A stretch of 35,079 bases of DNA from Deltaproteobacteria bacterium (GCA_029262415.1 JAJCZL010000051.1:1-35079); one strand, 5' to 3'; shown: positions 5,314 to 14,097, counted from the first letter of the stretch. Numbers and translations: made by a program. Notes: generated from the letters alone by a model not told the origin.

Positions 5314-5499
5314 ATGACGGAATTACGCCCCAACAAAGACGCATTAGAAGACCAAGCACAGGTGGAGCGCCTACTCCTGACTTTGGCGCGCATTGCCGAG
5401 CCGCTTCATCAAGGAAAAACGTATAGGCAATGGTGCGAGTGGATGCAGAATAAGGCTAAATCGGCAATTGCTGCTAATAATTCAAACACAGCACCTTAA
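5314..5499 (+). CDS. Small hypothetical protein
   Basis: 61 residues from the ATG at 5314, preceded by the very strong ribosome binding site AGGAGGGGGGGG (5297-5308); the longer frame from 5197 would overlap the previous gene by 100 nt. The protein is mostly helical in character (DQAQVERLLLTLARIAEPL) and ends in a short Asn/Ala tail. No domain recognised. Confidence 0.6.
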   Translation: MTELRPNKDALEDQAQVERLLLTLARIAEPLHQGKTYRQWCEWMQNKAKSAIAANNSNTAP

Positions 5500-5531
5500 A
5501 TGCCCACCCAACACCACACAGGATAGCTGAG

Positions 5532-6341
5532 TTGAACACAGCCCGTAAAATAGATCATGACCAGCATATCCACGTAATTATTTGTGTTGATTGCGACAAT
5601 GAGGTGCGTGGAGGCTCTAACAAGACCTTAAACCAGTCAAAATTTAGAGCGCGTAGCCGAGCCCGCGAGCTTGATTGGTCGATGTGGAAGGAGACCGGCA
5701 AGGAGCAATGGCTTTGTCCGGTGTGTCGCGTAAAGCGGGTCAAGGAGCCCTCTGTGGACGGCACCGTTGCCGACGACGCAGTTCGCAAGGCTCAGCACCG
5801 GATCGAGATGCGCGCCGACTCCAAGGCTCAGGAGGCAATACGGCGCCGGGAGGTTGAAAGCGCCCAGCTCAATGCGCGCGCCAAACGAAAGGTTGGAAAC
5901 CAAAAGGCCAAGGCCGACTCGACGTTGACCCGAGAAACCGAACAGCTCATTCACCGCAATGCGTTTCAGCGCTATACCTACCCATACCTCACCGCACGCA
6001 TGAGGGCGGCCGCTTATGAGTTTGAGCGGCAGATTGAAATGTCTGAGGGCGTTTCGGACCAGGATCGCACACCGGATCGGGTTGATAGCTCAAATGTCCG
6101 TTTCGGTCCGTCTGATGGGGCGCTGGATGCCCAGAGGTGGTTGCGACTGTTGCAGAAAGACATAGGCTCTGAGCTTTACAACGTCATTGATAGGGCAATC
6201 ACGCAAGATCAAACGCCGGTTATCATCGGCGCGCGGTTCAAATTCGCGAGAAGCGAACGTGATCGTCGAGAGCTTGGGCGGACGATAATCAAGGTCGGAC
6301 TAAATCTGGCTGCGGATTACATGGGCTTGCGAAATGATTAA
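5532..6341 (+). CDS. Zinc-ribbon protein in the position of a late regulator
   Basis: 269 residues from a TTG start at 5532 with AGGA about 10 nt upstream. The N-terminus has a probable zinc site: CVDCD near residue 18 and CPVC near residue 62. A highly charged, probably coiled-coil middle follows (about 85-140). The C-terminal 100 residues are a separate domain (GALDAQRWLRLLQKDIGSEL, then YNVIDRAITQ and FARSERDRRELGRTIIKVGL) that I cannot name. It is the last early gene, directly before a promoter-like element and terminator. That is where lambdoid phages encode antiterminator Q, so a role in late expression is suspected. Confidence 0.6.
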   Translation: MNTARKIDHDQHIHVIICVDCDNEVRGGSNKTLNQSKFRARSRARELDWSMWKETGKEQWLCPVCRVKRVKEPSVDGTVADDAVRKAQHRIEMRADSKAQEAIRRREVESAQLNARAKRKVGNQKAKADSTLTRETEQLIHRNAFQRYTYPYLTARMRAAAYEFERQIEMSEGVSDQDRTPDRVDSSNVRFGPSDGALDAQRWLRLLQKDIGSELYNVIDRAITQDQTPVIIGARFKFARSERDRRELGRTIIKVGLNLAADYMGLRND

Positions 6342-6356
6342 TGGGCTAAATGCACA

Positions 6357-6407
6357 TTGACAAGGTGCGCAACTACAGGTACCGAATCACATAACGTCGC
6401 GAGACGT
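6357..6407 (+). promoter_or_regulatory. Possible late-control region (PR'-like) with hairpin
   Basis: Contains a consensus -35 TTGACA (6357-6362) but only a poor -10 (TACCGA, 6380-6385). A perfect hairpin ACGTC-GCGA-GACGT with a GNRA loop follows (6394-6407), and a strong terminator lies at 6425-6447. Such a promoter would give a short RNA of about 55 nt, recalling lambda PR'. This is speculative. Confidence 0.3.
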
Positions 6408-6424
6408 GACAAATAATGCCATTG

Positions 6425-6447
6425 CCCCGCCATCGTGCGGGGTTTTT
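6425..6447 (+). terminator. Intrinsic terminator after the early operon
   Basis: Stem CCCCGC / GCGGGG with a 6-nt loop, followed by TTTTT. It also lies just beyond the stop of the leftward gene at 6450, separating the two convergent units. Confidence 0.85.
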
Positions 6448-6449
6448 GA

Positions 6450-6881
6450 TTAGCCTTCCGGCCATCCGAAGATGTTCATCAAATATAACATTTTTGATGC
6501 GGGCGCCGAGGGCTCATAATAATCGTCAGGCGATTGCCAGCGATGGATAGTTGATTTATCGACGCCTAGAATTTCGGCCAGCGCATGCACCGGCGCGTCG
6601 CCTCGCGCTTGTGTAAATTCGGCCGGCGAATATTTCACATATGCAGTAATGTCCGGGCTCTGCATATCGACCTCGTAATCGTCGATATAGTCCAGCAATG
6701 CATTGATCGATGGATTGACTTTACGCACGCTGTTTGATGACGGATGCGCGAGATATTTGCGAACCGTCGGCGGGCTGACGCAGATTATTTCTGCGACAGC
6801 TTTGTTGCTGAGCGAGTAACGGCGCATAAATGATTTCAATATTTGTGGCCGATTAGCCTCCATATCATGGACCTGGCTCAT
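6450..6881 (-). CDS. Double helix-turn-helix protein
   Basis: 143 residues. Two HTH-like segments are visible: SLSNKAVAEIICVSPPTVRK at about residues 23-42 and PVHALAEILGVDKSTIHRWQ at about 96-115. It is presumably a DNA-binding regulator, not a match to a named family that I can identify. The start ATG overlaps the stop of the upstream hexapeptide-repeat gene (ATGA), so the two are co-transcribed leftward from the promoter at 7392-7420. It lies between the early and late operons on the opposite strand, a typical place for genes expressed in the lysogen. Confidence 0.6.
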   Translation of the reverse strand: MSQVHDMEANRPQILKSFMRRYSLSNKAVAEIICVSPPTVRKYLAHPSSNSVRKVNPSINALLDYIDDYEVDMQSPDITAYVKYSPAEFTQARGDAPVHALAEILGVDKSTIHRWQSPDDYYEPSAPASKMLYLMNIFGWPEG

Positions 6882-7345
6882 TCGTCCGCAACCTCCTCTG
6901 GCTCATCCGCAAAAATAAGCTGACCATCCTCATCAATGCCTTGCAGGGGGTACGCCTCAGTCTCGGGCGGCCATCGATGTGCCATCGCATATGCGCCCTG
7001 TACGCCTTCTGCGAGCCAATGACCTGAGGGGTCGCTGGGATCGAGCAAGTTGTAGGTCTGAGTAACGTCCAAAATTTTAAATGAGTGTGTCGTTTTGTCC
7101 TCAGTCTCATCTACTGCGTCGATCCTGACACCTTCGCCGATCTCGGCATCTTTACGGATGATGACATCTTCGCCGATCTCGGCATTTGCGTCGATCCTGG
7201 CGCGGCGGTGGACAATGGCATCTTTGTGGATAATGACACCTTCACCGATGATGACACCTTCACCGATGCTGGCACCTTTGCCGACCCAAATTTCTACAAT
7301 TTCGCCATTTGGATTAGTATGTTTGATTTTTTTCATGTCAGTCAT
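6878..7345 (-). CDS. Left-handed beta-helix (hexapeptide-repeat) protein
   Basis: 155 residues from the ATG at 7345 with AAGGAA upstream; an in-frame ATG at 7336 is also possible. Residues about 20-80 are a run of hexapeptide repeats (VGKGASIGEGVIIGEGVII and on to DANAEIGEDVIIRKDAEIGE), predicted to form four or five turns of a left-handed beta-helix as in hexapeptide acyltransferases. The remaining half, including GHWLAEGVQGAYAMA, shows no catalytic motif known to me, so acyltransferase activity is uncertain. The repeat is visible in DNA as an 18-bp periodicity. First gene of the leftward two-gene unit. Confidence 0.65.
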   Translation of the reverse strand: MTDMKKIKHTNPNGEIVEIWVGKGASIGEGVIIGEGVIIHKDAIVHRRARIDANAEIGEDVIIRKDAEIGEGVRIDAVDETEDKTTHSFKILDVTQTYNLLDPSDPSGHWLAEGVQGAYAMAHRWPPETEAYPLQGIDEDGQLIFADEPEEVADE

Positions 7346-7391
7346 TTTGCTGTTCCTTGAAAGGCGCGCGGTATGCGCTGCTGATGACTAT

Positions 7392-7420
7392 AATATAGTT
7401 GCGGTTGGCTCGCTTGTCAA
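7392..7420 (-). promoter_or_regulatory. Strong leftward promoter of the hexapeptide/HTH operon
   Basis: On the minus strand a perfect TTGACA (7415-7420), a 17-nt spacer and TATATT (7392-7397). No TTCAAG-N3-CTTGAA operator overlaps it, so it should escape the lysogeny repressor and stay active in the prophage. Confidence 0.8.
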
Positions 7421-7455
7421 GCGCTGATTTCAACTTTTTTTGACTGGCAGAATGC

Positions 7456-7923
7456 ATGACAACCATTGCATTTGATGGAAAAACACTAGCTGGCGACACT
7501 AGCTGGCAAAGCTCATATAATCAGCAGCATCACACGCCGAAGATTGGCAGACGCGCTGGAATTGCATGGGGGGTTTCTGGATACGGGACTGATGCTGTTC
7601 AGTTCAATCAATGGATGCGAGCAGGTAGGCCGGCGGACGCGAAGCCTAAATTAGATGGCGCCGATTGTTTTTCCGCCATTGTCATCGAGGGCGGAGAGGC
7701 TGTCCGGTATGAGGGCGCCAGCCTGACAGTTTGTCCTGCGGGCGTGCCGGCGGCGACAGGAAGTGGTTGCGAAATCGCGATGGGGGCAATGATGGCGGGG
7801 GCTAGCGCAAAGCGAGCCGTTGAAATCGCGATCATACTCAATAGCGACTCTGGTGGGCGAGTGAACACCATAAACTGCACGAAAAGACATAAAAAAGCCA
7901 AGCTAAAGGCAACAACCCAGTGA
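7456..7923 (+). CDS. Proteasome-like Ntn-hydrolase (HslV/20S beta type)
   Basis: 155 residues beginning MTTIAFDGKTLAGD. Removal of Met would expose Thr as the N-terminal nucleophile. Counting from that Thr, Asp13 (in LAGD) and Lys28 (in TPKIGRRAGIAWGVSGYGTD) fall where proteasome beta subunits and HslV have their catalytic Asp17 and Lys33. The C-terminal half, GSGCEIAMGAMMAGASAKRA then VEIAI, is the usual helix of the fold. It is the first gene of the late operon, immediately before the terminases, so a protease role in head maturation or against host proteins is possible but inferred. No ATPase partner is encoded nearby. The ribosome binding site is poor. Confidence 0.7.
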   Translation: MTTIAFDGKTLAGDTSWQSSYNQQHHTPKIGRRAGIAWGVSGYGTDAVQFNQWMRAGRPADAKPKLDGADCFSAIVIEGGEAVRYEGASLTVCPAGVPAATGSGCEIAMGAMMAGASAKRAVEIAIILNSDSGGRVNTINCTKRHKKAKLKATTQ

Positions 7924-7927
7924 GAAC

Positions 7928-8398
7928 ATGACCGAAGAACAAGAGGCCGGAAGCACGCCAGAATGGTTAGACGAGCTTTGCGATCGCCTGTCATCAGGCG
8001 AGGGGATTAATGAAATTACCGCCGATCAGCACATGCCGGCGGAAAGAACTGTCTATTATCATCAGGCAAAAGATGAAGCAGTTTGCAGGCGTATTGCGCG
8101 CGCGCGCGTCGCTCAGCAAGATTATGAGGCTGACAACTGTATTAAAATGGCAGATGCGGCAACCGCCGATGATTTCCAAGTCGTTAAGCTTAGAATCTGG
8201 GCTCGCCAGTGGCGTGCGTCAAAGCTCGCTCCAAAAAAATACGGCGACCGCATCACACATGCGGGCGACGAGAATAATCCTGTAGTCACAAGGGAAATAG
8301 GCAAGAGTGAGTCAGCTCGACGAATTGCTTTCGCTATTAGAAACGCCCAGCGGCAAGCACGCGGCGACGATGGCGGCGGAAGCGACGAAGAATTATAG
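7928..8398 (+). CDS. Terminase small subunit
   Basis: 156 residues (P22 gp3 is of similar size). An N-terminal HTH-like region (LDELCDRLSSGEGINEITAD, then QHMPAERTVYYHQ) is followed by FQVVKLRIWARQWRASKLAP and KKYGDRI, typical of terminase small subunits. The protein recognises the packaging site and recruits the large subunit to start DNA packaging. The large-subunit frame begins within its 3' end. Confidence 0.8.
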   Translation: MTEEQEAGSTPEWLDELCDRLSSGEGINEITADQHMPAERTVYYHQAKDEAVCRRIARARVAQQDYEADNCIKMADAATADDFQVVKLRIWARQWRASKLAPKKYGDRITHAGDENNPVVTREIGKSESARRIAFAIRNAQRQARGDDGGGSDEEL

Positions 8399-9839
8399 AT
8401 GGACGCCCAATCCCGGCCCACAAACAGAAGCTTATTTTTCGGAAGCAGACGAGCTGTTTTACGGCGGCGGGGCCGGTGGTGGAAAGACTGATCTGGAGAT
8501 TGGCCTAGCCCTCAATGAGCATGACAGATCGAAAATCTATCGTAGAGAGGGAACCGATCTTGGCAGCATAGTTGATCGCACTACAGAAATTTTAGGTTCT
8601 ACAGACGGATTTAACGCTACCACAAAGCGCTGGAGGCTAGGCGATGATAAGTTGCTGGAGCTTGGCTCCTGCGTTCATGAGAAGGATAAGTTTTCCGAAC
8701 AGGGCCGCCCGCACGATCTAAAGGCGTTCGATGAGATTACTCAATTCACGCGGACGCAATACGAATATATCATCGGCTGGAACCGCTCCACTAGGGCCGG
8801 TCAGCGATGTCGTGTCGTTTGCGCCGGGAACCCGCCATCAACGCCAGAGGGCCAATGGGTCAAGGAGTGCTGGGCTCCATGGCTCGATAAGACGTACCCC
8901 AACCCAGCCAAGCCGGGCGAGCTTCGTTGGTTCACGAATGATGGATCAAAGACAGTATGGGTTGACGAGCACTGGCGCGGTACGGATGCGGACGGCAATG
9001 AGATTATTCCGAAGTCACGGACATTTATACCGGCTTTATTGTCTGACAACCCAGAACTAGGCTCAGATTACCGATCAAAAGTACAGGCCATGCCTGAGCC
9101 GCTGAGGTCTCAGCTTCTCTACGGTGATTTCAACGTTGCGGAGGAGGACCAGGCAAACCAAGTTGTTCCGACCGCATGGGTGAGGGCGGCGCAAGAGCGC
9201 TGGAAGCCCGAAACCGATGCGATGATGATGACGATGGGAGCGGACATTGCTCAGGGTGGCGGTGATGAGACTGTTCTGAGCCCGCTACATGAGGGCGGAT
9301 ATTTTGCTAAGCAGATTGTTAAGCCTGGCGTAGAGACACCGGGCGGACCGGAGGCGGCGTCGCTGGTTGTCATCAACGTAAGGGGTGGCGCACAGATCAA
9401 TATCGACATGGGCGGCGGCTATGGTCAATCGACATACGATCACCTGACTGAGAATAACATACTTTGTGAAAAGATGGTGCCGGCGGGCAAGTCAAACGAA
9501 CGCACTAAGGTCGGCGATCTGGAGTTCGTTAACAGGCGCGCCGAGTGGCATTGGAAGTTTCGTGAGGCGCTTGATCCAAAGGATAGCCCAACGATTGCCC
9601 TCCCGCCGGATGAGCGGATGGTCGCAGATTTGTGCGCTCCCACATGGATGCTGACACCTCGCGGCATTCAAATCGAGAGCAAAGAACACATAAAAAAACG
9701 ATTGGGCCGCTCGCCGGATCGCGGAGATTCAATAATCATGGCTCATGGCGCCGAGAGGTTGGACGTTGAGAAAAACAAAAGTATTGAGTTAATGCTGGGT
9801 GTTGGCGCCCACGCTAACGCAGGCTGGATGGGCGCCTAA
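8307..9839 (+). CDS. Terminase large subunit (packaging ATPase/nuclease)
   Basis: 510 residues from a GTG at 8307, overlapping the small subunit by 92 nt; an ATG at 8370 would shorten it by 21 residues. Walker A is GGGAGGGKT (residues 53-61), Walker B ends KAFDE (Asp142-Glu143). The nuclease domain has GADIAQGGGDET (Asp313, Asp320) and RSPDRGDSIIMA (Asp471/Asp474). It cuts concatemeric phage DNA and drives it into the prohead through the portal. Length matches P22 gp2. Confidence 0.92.
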   Translation: MSQLDELLSLLETPSGKHAATMAAEATKNYRWTPNPGPQTEAYFSEADELFYGGGAGGGKTDLEIGLALNEHDRSKIYRREGTDLGSIVDRTTEILGSTDGFNATTKRWRLGDDKLLELGSCVHEKDKFSEQGRPHDLKAFDEITQFTRTQYEYIIGWNRSTRAGQRCRVVCAGNPPSTPEGQWVKECWAPWLDKTYPNPAKPGELRWFTNDGSKTVWVDEHWRGTDADGNEIIPKSRTFIPALLSDNPELGSDYRSKVQAMPEPLRSQLLYGDFNVAEEDQANQVVPTAWVRAAQERWKPETDAMMMTMGADIAQGGGDETVLSPLHEGGYFAKQIVKPGVETPGGPEAASLVVINVRGGAQINIDMGGGYGQSTYDHLTENNILCEKMVPAGKSNERTKVGDLEFVNRRAEWHWKFREALDPKDSPTIALPPDERMVADLCAPTWMLTPRGIQIESKEHIKKRLGRSPDRGDSIIMAHGAERLDVEKNKSIELMLGVGAHANAGWMGA

Positions 9840-11917
9840 TGACAGACTCCAATGTGAAAAGGGACAGGCTCAAGGAATATCTTGAGCAGTTCAAGTCAGA
9901 TTGGGAAGCCGATGAGGAGAACCGTGAGCGACGCATTGACGATCTGGAGTTTGTGTCAGGCGACGCTCAGTGGAATCCCGAAGAAAAGCGCTTGCGAGAA
10001 CTTGATGGCCGTCCGTGCCTAACTATCAACAGGTTGCCTCAATTCATTAGGCAAGTTGTGGGTGATCTGCGCAATGTCCGCCCGTCGATTAAGGTCCGCC
10101 CTTACGGAAATGGATCTGACGAAGAGCGGGCGGATATCTATAACGGGCTTATCCGTAATATTGAGCAGCGCTCAAAGGATGAGCAGCCATATACGTCTTC
10201 GGTTGAAAATGCGGTGCGGTGCGGCATTGGCCATTTCAGGATCGTAGCCGAGTCACTGCAAAACAACCCATTCTCGCAAGATGTTTTTCTTAAGCCGATC
10301 CGCAATCCAAATGCTGTCGTTTGGGATGGCGCGTCGCGCTCAATTACAAGGGCTGATGCAAAGCGCGTCTTTATCCGTGCATCCCTGGCCGAGAAGAAAT
10401 TCAAGAAAGACCATCCTGAGGCGGATGTTCTGGATTTCGGTGATGTTGAGGCGTCCAATCCTGATTGGCTGTGGGCGTCAGACCGTCACGTCATCGTATC
10501 TGAGATGTACGAGGTTACGGAATCTTCCGCGCCATTCATTCTTCTTGAGGACGGGTCAATCCTGCGTCGCGACCGCATGCCATTCAGCGCTAGGCTGAAT
10601 GAGCTTGATGGAAGCGTTTTGTTTCTGGACGGAACTGAAAAATTTATTGAAGAAACCAGAGAGGGGCCGGTTAATAAGATATTGTGGCGCAAAATGACTG
10701 GTGCCGATATCCTAGAAGATGGGGAGTGGATTACGCAAGACATTCCTGTCATTCCTGTAATTGGCGAAGAAATCCATTTTGAGAAAACGAAAATTACCGC
10801 CGGCCTTATCAGGCATGCAAAAGACCCTCAGAGGCTTTATAACTTTTGGCGTTCGGCGCAGGCGGAAATTATCGGCGCCTCTCCTAAAGCCCCATATATT
10901 GTAGGCAGTTCTCAGATTTCGGGGTTTGAAAAAGTCTGGGGCGACGCCAACAAGGGACAAAAGCCATTTCTGCCTTATGATGATACAAAAAACCCGTCGC
11001 GACCGCAGCGCGAGGTTCCTCCGGTTCCGTCCTCAGGCATGAACAACGAGATTGCTCTTGCAGCAGAGGACATGAAGGCGACGACCGGCATATTCGACGC
11101 CTCGTTAGGGGCCAAGTCAAACGAACAATCGGGCGTTGCTATACGACAACGTCAGCAGGAAGGCGATGTCTCTACAAACTTTTTTGGCGACAACCTCGCC
11201 GCGTCAATGCGTCGTGCCGGAAAGATTATGGTTGATTTGATCCCGTTAATTTATGACGCGCAGCGCATTGTCAGGATCGTAAAAGAAGACGACACATCAG
11301 AGGATGTGGAGATCAATCAATTAATCGTCGAAGAGGGTATACCTAAGATATTTAATGACCTGACATCCGGTGATTATGACGTGTCGGTCGATATCGGGCC
11401 TTCCTATTCAACGCGCCGGCAAGAGGCTATTGAGGGTATGGTGCAGTTGCTTCAGGGCAACCCAGCACTAACGATCAACTTTCTTGATATCATCGCGCGT
11501 CGGTCCGATTGGCCGGGCGCGGATGAATTTGCAGAGCGCGCAAAGAAACTGCTGCCGCCGCAATTACAGGAAGAAGACGAGGAAATCACCCCCGAAGAGC
11601 AGGCCGCACGCGAGCAGGCGACGGTTATGGAAAAAATTGAACAGCAAATGTTGTTTGCTAAGGCACAGAGCGACCTTGCTGAGCAGCAGGCAAAAACATC
11701 AAAAATTGGCGCTGAGATTGAAGAGAGCAAGGCGCAAACGAACCAGACAATACTCGAAAACGCAATGAAGAGGCTTGAGCTTTCGGACGCGTCCGGCCAG
11801 CTGAGGTCTGCTGTAGAACAGATTGTCGCACTGGCTCTGGCGCAACCGCCGCCAACAGCAATCACCGATCAAACGAATTCAGCCAACCCGCCACAGAGCG
11901 GGTTTTTTAACGTCTAA
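9839..11917 (+). CDS. P22-like portal protein
   Basis: 692 residues, with the start overlapping the terminase stop (TAATG). The N-terminal region (RRIDDLEFVSGDAQWNPEEK, then LDGRPCLTINRLPQFIRQVV and GDLRNVRPSIKVRP) is characteristic of the P22 gp1 portal family. The dodecameric portal forms the DNA entry and exit channel at one capsid vertex. The C-terminal 120 residues are Glu/Gln-rich and helical, consistent with the barrel of P22-like portals. P22 gp1 is slightly longer (725). Confidence 0.92.
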   Translation: MTDSNVKRDRLKEYLEQFKSDWEADEENRERRIDDLEFVSGDAQWNPEEKRLRELDGRPCLTINRLPQFIRQVVGDLRNVRPSIKVRPYGNGSDEERADIYNGLIRNIEQRSKDEQPYTSSVENAVRCGIGHFRIVAESLQNNPFSQDVFLKPIRNPNAVVWDGASRSITRADAKRVFIRASLAEKKFKKDHPEADVLDFGDVEASNPDWLWASDRHVIVSEMYEVTESSAPFILLEDGSILRRDRMPFSARLNELDGSVLFLDGTEKFIEETREGPVNKILWRKMTGADILEDGEWITQDIPVIPVIGEEIHFEKTKITAGLIRHAKDPQRLYNFWRSAQAEIIGASPKAPYIVGSSQISGFEKVWGDANKGQKPFLPYDDTKNPSRPQREVPPVPSSGMNNEIALAAEDMKATTGIFDASLGAKSNEQSGVAIRQRQQEGDVSTNFFGDNLAASMRRAGKIMVDLIPLIYDAQRIVRIVKEDDTSEDVEINQLIVEEGIPKIFNDLTSGDYDVSVDIGPSYSTRRQEAIEGMVQLLQGNPALTINFLDIIARRSDWPGADEFAERAKKLLPPQLQEEDEEITPEEQAAREQATVMEKIEQQMLFAKAQSDLAEQQAKTSKIGAEIEESKAQTNQTILENAMKRLELSDASGQLRSAVEQIVALALAQPPPTAITDQTNSANPPQSGFFNV

Positions 11918-11932
11918 AAACAGGAGACCACA

Positions 11933-12778
11933 TTGAACGCTGAAAACACTGAGGGCGAGCTTGCTGCCCCGGTTGAATCGGACGCCGAGACGGCGAACGA
12001 GACGACTGAAGAAGAAAGCCAACAAGATCAGGTTGCTGAGGAAACAGAAGGTGAGGCGAGCGAGGGCGGCGAGGTTGCGGATGATGCAGCTAAACCAACT
12101 GAGGAAGCCAAGGCGGAGGAAGAAGACGAAGAGCCTGAGACGGAATCAAAAAGCCAAAGAAAAAGGCGATTACGCAAAGAGCGCGCGCAAAGGGTTCAAG
12201 ACGAACTTGAGCGCGAGAAGCGTAGAGTAGAAGCTCTAACCAAGAGAATTGATGCCCTCAAGGATACCGATCCCAACGCCTCGGACAATTACGATGAGGC
12301 GGTCGCGCAGAACACGGTAAATCGCACCATACGAGCCCAGACAGAGGCCGAACGTGAGGATGCCGCAGCGCGCGCATTGGAGATCGAGGAGGAGTCGAAA
12401 AAGGTTCGGGCCGACGCGTGGAATGAGCGCGTTGCAGAGGCAAAGCACATCAGGGATTTTAGCGACAAGGTCTACGACCAGACGGTTCCGTTTACGGATC
12501 AAATCGTCTCGGCTGTGCAGGACTTGGACGCCGGGCCTGATGTTGCATACCACCTCGCCACACATCAGGAAGAGCTGAGACGCTTGCACAGGCTTACCCC
12601 AGTGCAGCTTGGCGTTGAGCTTGGGAAGATCGAGGCTTCGATTTCTACACCCAAACCCAAATTGAAATCAACGGCGCCCACGCCGCTAAACACCATACAG
12701 GAAACGACAACGGAACCTGATTTTAATGCCGAGACGGCGACATACCAGGAATACCGTAAACGTATGGGTTTCGACTGA
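11933..12778 (+). CDS. Scaffolding protein, P22 gp8 position
   Basis: 281 residues from a TTG at 11933 with AGGAGA just upstream. The N-terminal 80 residues are extremely acidic (Glu/Asp-rich), followed by a basic helical segment (KSQRKRRLRKERAQRVQDEL) and a long coiled-coil region. This composition, length and position between portal and coat match phage scaffolding proteins, which guide coat assembly and leave before packaging. Confidence 0.8.
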   Translation: MNAENTEGELAAPVESDAETANETTEEESQQDQVAEETEGEASEGGEVADDAAKPTEEAKAEEEDEEPETESKSQRKRRLRKERAQRVQDELEREKRRVEALTKRIDALKDTDPNASDNYDEAVAQNTVNRTIRAQTEAEREDAAARALEIEEESKKVRADAWNERVAEAKHIRDFSDKVYDQTVPFTDQIVSAVQDLDAGPDVAYHLATHQEELRRLHRLTPVQLGVELGKIEASISTPKPKLKSTAPTPLNTIQETTTEPDFNAETATYQEYRKRMGFD

Positions 12779-12805
12779 GCGCCAACAACACCATAGGAAA
12801 AAACA

Positions 12806-14044
12806 ATGGTGCAGAACTTTGTAACTCCGAGCATTATCGCTAAAAATGCGCTTGCTCATCTTGAAAACCAACTTGTTATGGCGTCGTCCATTGCAAGCGA
12901 TCACTCCGACGAATTTGTGGCGGTAGACGATACGATTGACGTTCGCAGACCAGTTCGGTTCCTGGGGCAATCCAACAATCTTGACATCACTGGTGTTCGC
13001 GAAGACATCAAAGAGGGAAAGGTTCCGTTGAAGCTTGACCAGACGGAGACGATTCCGTTTGAAATCGCTCCGCTTGACATGACCTTGCGGGTCGAAGACG
13101 ACAAATTCCAAGAGCGATATATTCAGCCGGCAGTAACTCGGTTGAAAGACCGCATTGAATCTGCGGTTGGTGCTGAGTATTCGAAAATCTGGAACTTTAC
13201 CGGCACGCCGGGAACGCTTCCGGCGACCTTCAAATCTCTTGGGGCCGGTGGCGCTATTATGACAAACGCTGCGGTTCCTATGGGCGACCGCAAAGCGTTT
13301 CATAATCCTGATACAGCCCTTGAATTGGCCGACGGCCTTAAGGGTGTCTTTGTTCAGGGCAAGGCGAAGACTGCTCTGGAAGAGGTCGCCATGGGGCGTT
13401 ATGCCGGGTTCAATAATTTTGAATCCGTTCATGTTCCAACCCACACGCCTGGCGTTGGCACGGGAACGCCGCTTGTTAACGGCGCCGCGCAGAACGTCAC
13501 CTATGAGGAGTCTAAGGATACGAATTCTCAACCTCTGATAACTGACGGTTGGGACAATTCGATCACTGGCATTGTCAGAAAAGGCGACGTATTTAATATT
13601 GCGAACGTCTTTGCGGTCAATCCTATCTCTAAGCAGTCTACTGGCCGCCTGCAGGATTTCGTTGTTAATGCAGATCAGGATTCGGGTGCAACGACCGGCC
13701 CGGCGACGCTCAACATTAGCCCGGCTATCATCACTACCGGCGCATATCAGACAGTGACTGCGGCTCCGGCGGATAATGCTGGAATCACCCTGAAAACGGG
13801 AGCCACAGGGCCGTTTCCTCAATCGATCCTGATGCACAAAAATGCGATGACGCTGGTAACGCGTCCTCTTGCAATTCCGGCTGATGGTCGCGGCCTTCGC
13901 ACCAAGACCATCTCTGGCAACCGCGTGTCTATCGCCGTAACCGAATGGGGCGACGGGAACACTCTTACTCACAACTTCCGCCTTGATATTCTGTTCAAGG
14001 TTCATGCCATCTACCCTGACCTTGCGGTCAGGCTCACTGGCTAG
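12806..14044 (+). CDS. Major capsid protein, P22 coat (gp5) family
   Basis: 412 residues with AGGA upstream. The sequence (NFVTPSIIAKNALAHLENQL near the N-terminus, FAVNPISKQSTGRLQDFVV and LTHNFRLDILFKVHAIYP near the end) is typical of the P22 coat family, which has the HK97 fold with an inserted domain. It forms the icosahedral shell. P22 gp5 has 430 residues. A strong terminator follows at 14054, presumably to tune coat expression relative to downstream genes. The long open frame on the opposite strand here is a shadow. Confidence 0.92.
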   Translation: MVQNFVTPSIIAKNALAHLENQLVMASSIASDHSDEFVAVDDTIDVRRPVRFLGQSNNLDITGVREDIKEGKVPLKLDQTETIPFEIAPLDMTLRVEDDKFQERYIQPAVTRLKDRIESAVGAEYSKIWNFTGTPGTLPATFKSLGAGGAIMTNAAVPMGDRKAFHNPDTALELADGLKGVFVQGKAKTALEEVAMGRYAGFNNFESVHVPTHTPGVGTGTPLVNGAAQNVTYEESKDTNSQPLITDGWDNSITGIVRKGDVFNIANVFAVNPISKQSTGRLQDFVVNADQDSGATTGPATLNISPAIITTGAYQTVTAAPADNAGITLKTGATGPFPQSILMHKNAMTLVTRPLAIPADGRGLRTKTISGNRVSIAVTEWGDGNTLTHNFRLDILFKVHAIYPDLAVRLTG

Positions 14045-14053
14045 TTGCGTATC

Positions 14054-14081
14054 CGGGGAGGGCTTCGGCTCTCCCCGTTTT
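14054..14081 (+). terminator. Intrinsic terminator after the coat gene
   Basis: A 10-bp GC-rich stem (14054-14063 with 14068-14077) capped by a very stable C-TTCG-G tetraloop and followed by TTTTC. It would reduce read-through into the tail genes. Confidence 0.88.
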
Positions 14082-14097
14082 CATTAGGGGTTTTGTT

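Noticed and set aside
7385-7455. Rightward late promoter using TATAAT at 7389-7394
   Set aside because: No -35 at suitable spacing; the region is better explained by the leftward TTGACA-17-TATATT promoter.
12686-14005. 439-residue minus-strand frame opposite the coat gene
   Set aside because: Typical long antisense shadow of a strongly codon-biased gene; arginine-rich composition and no initiation signals.
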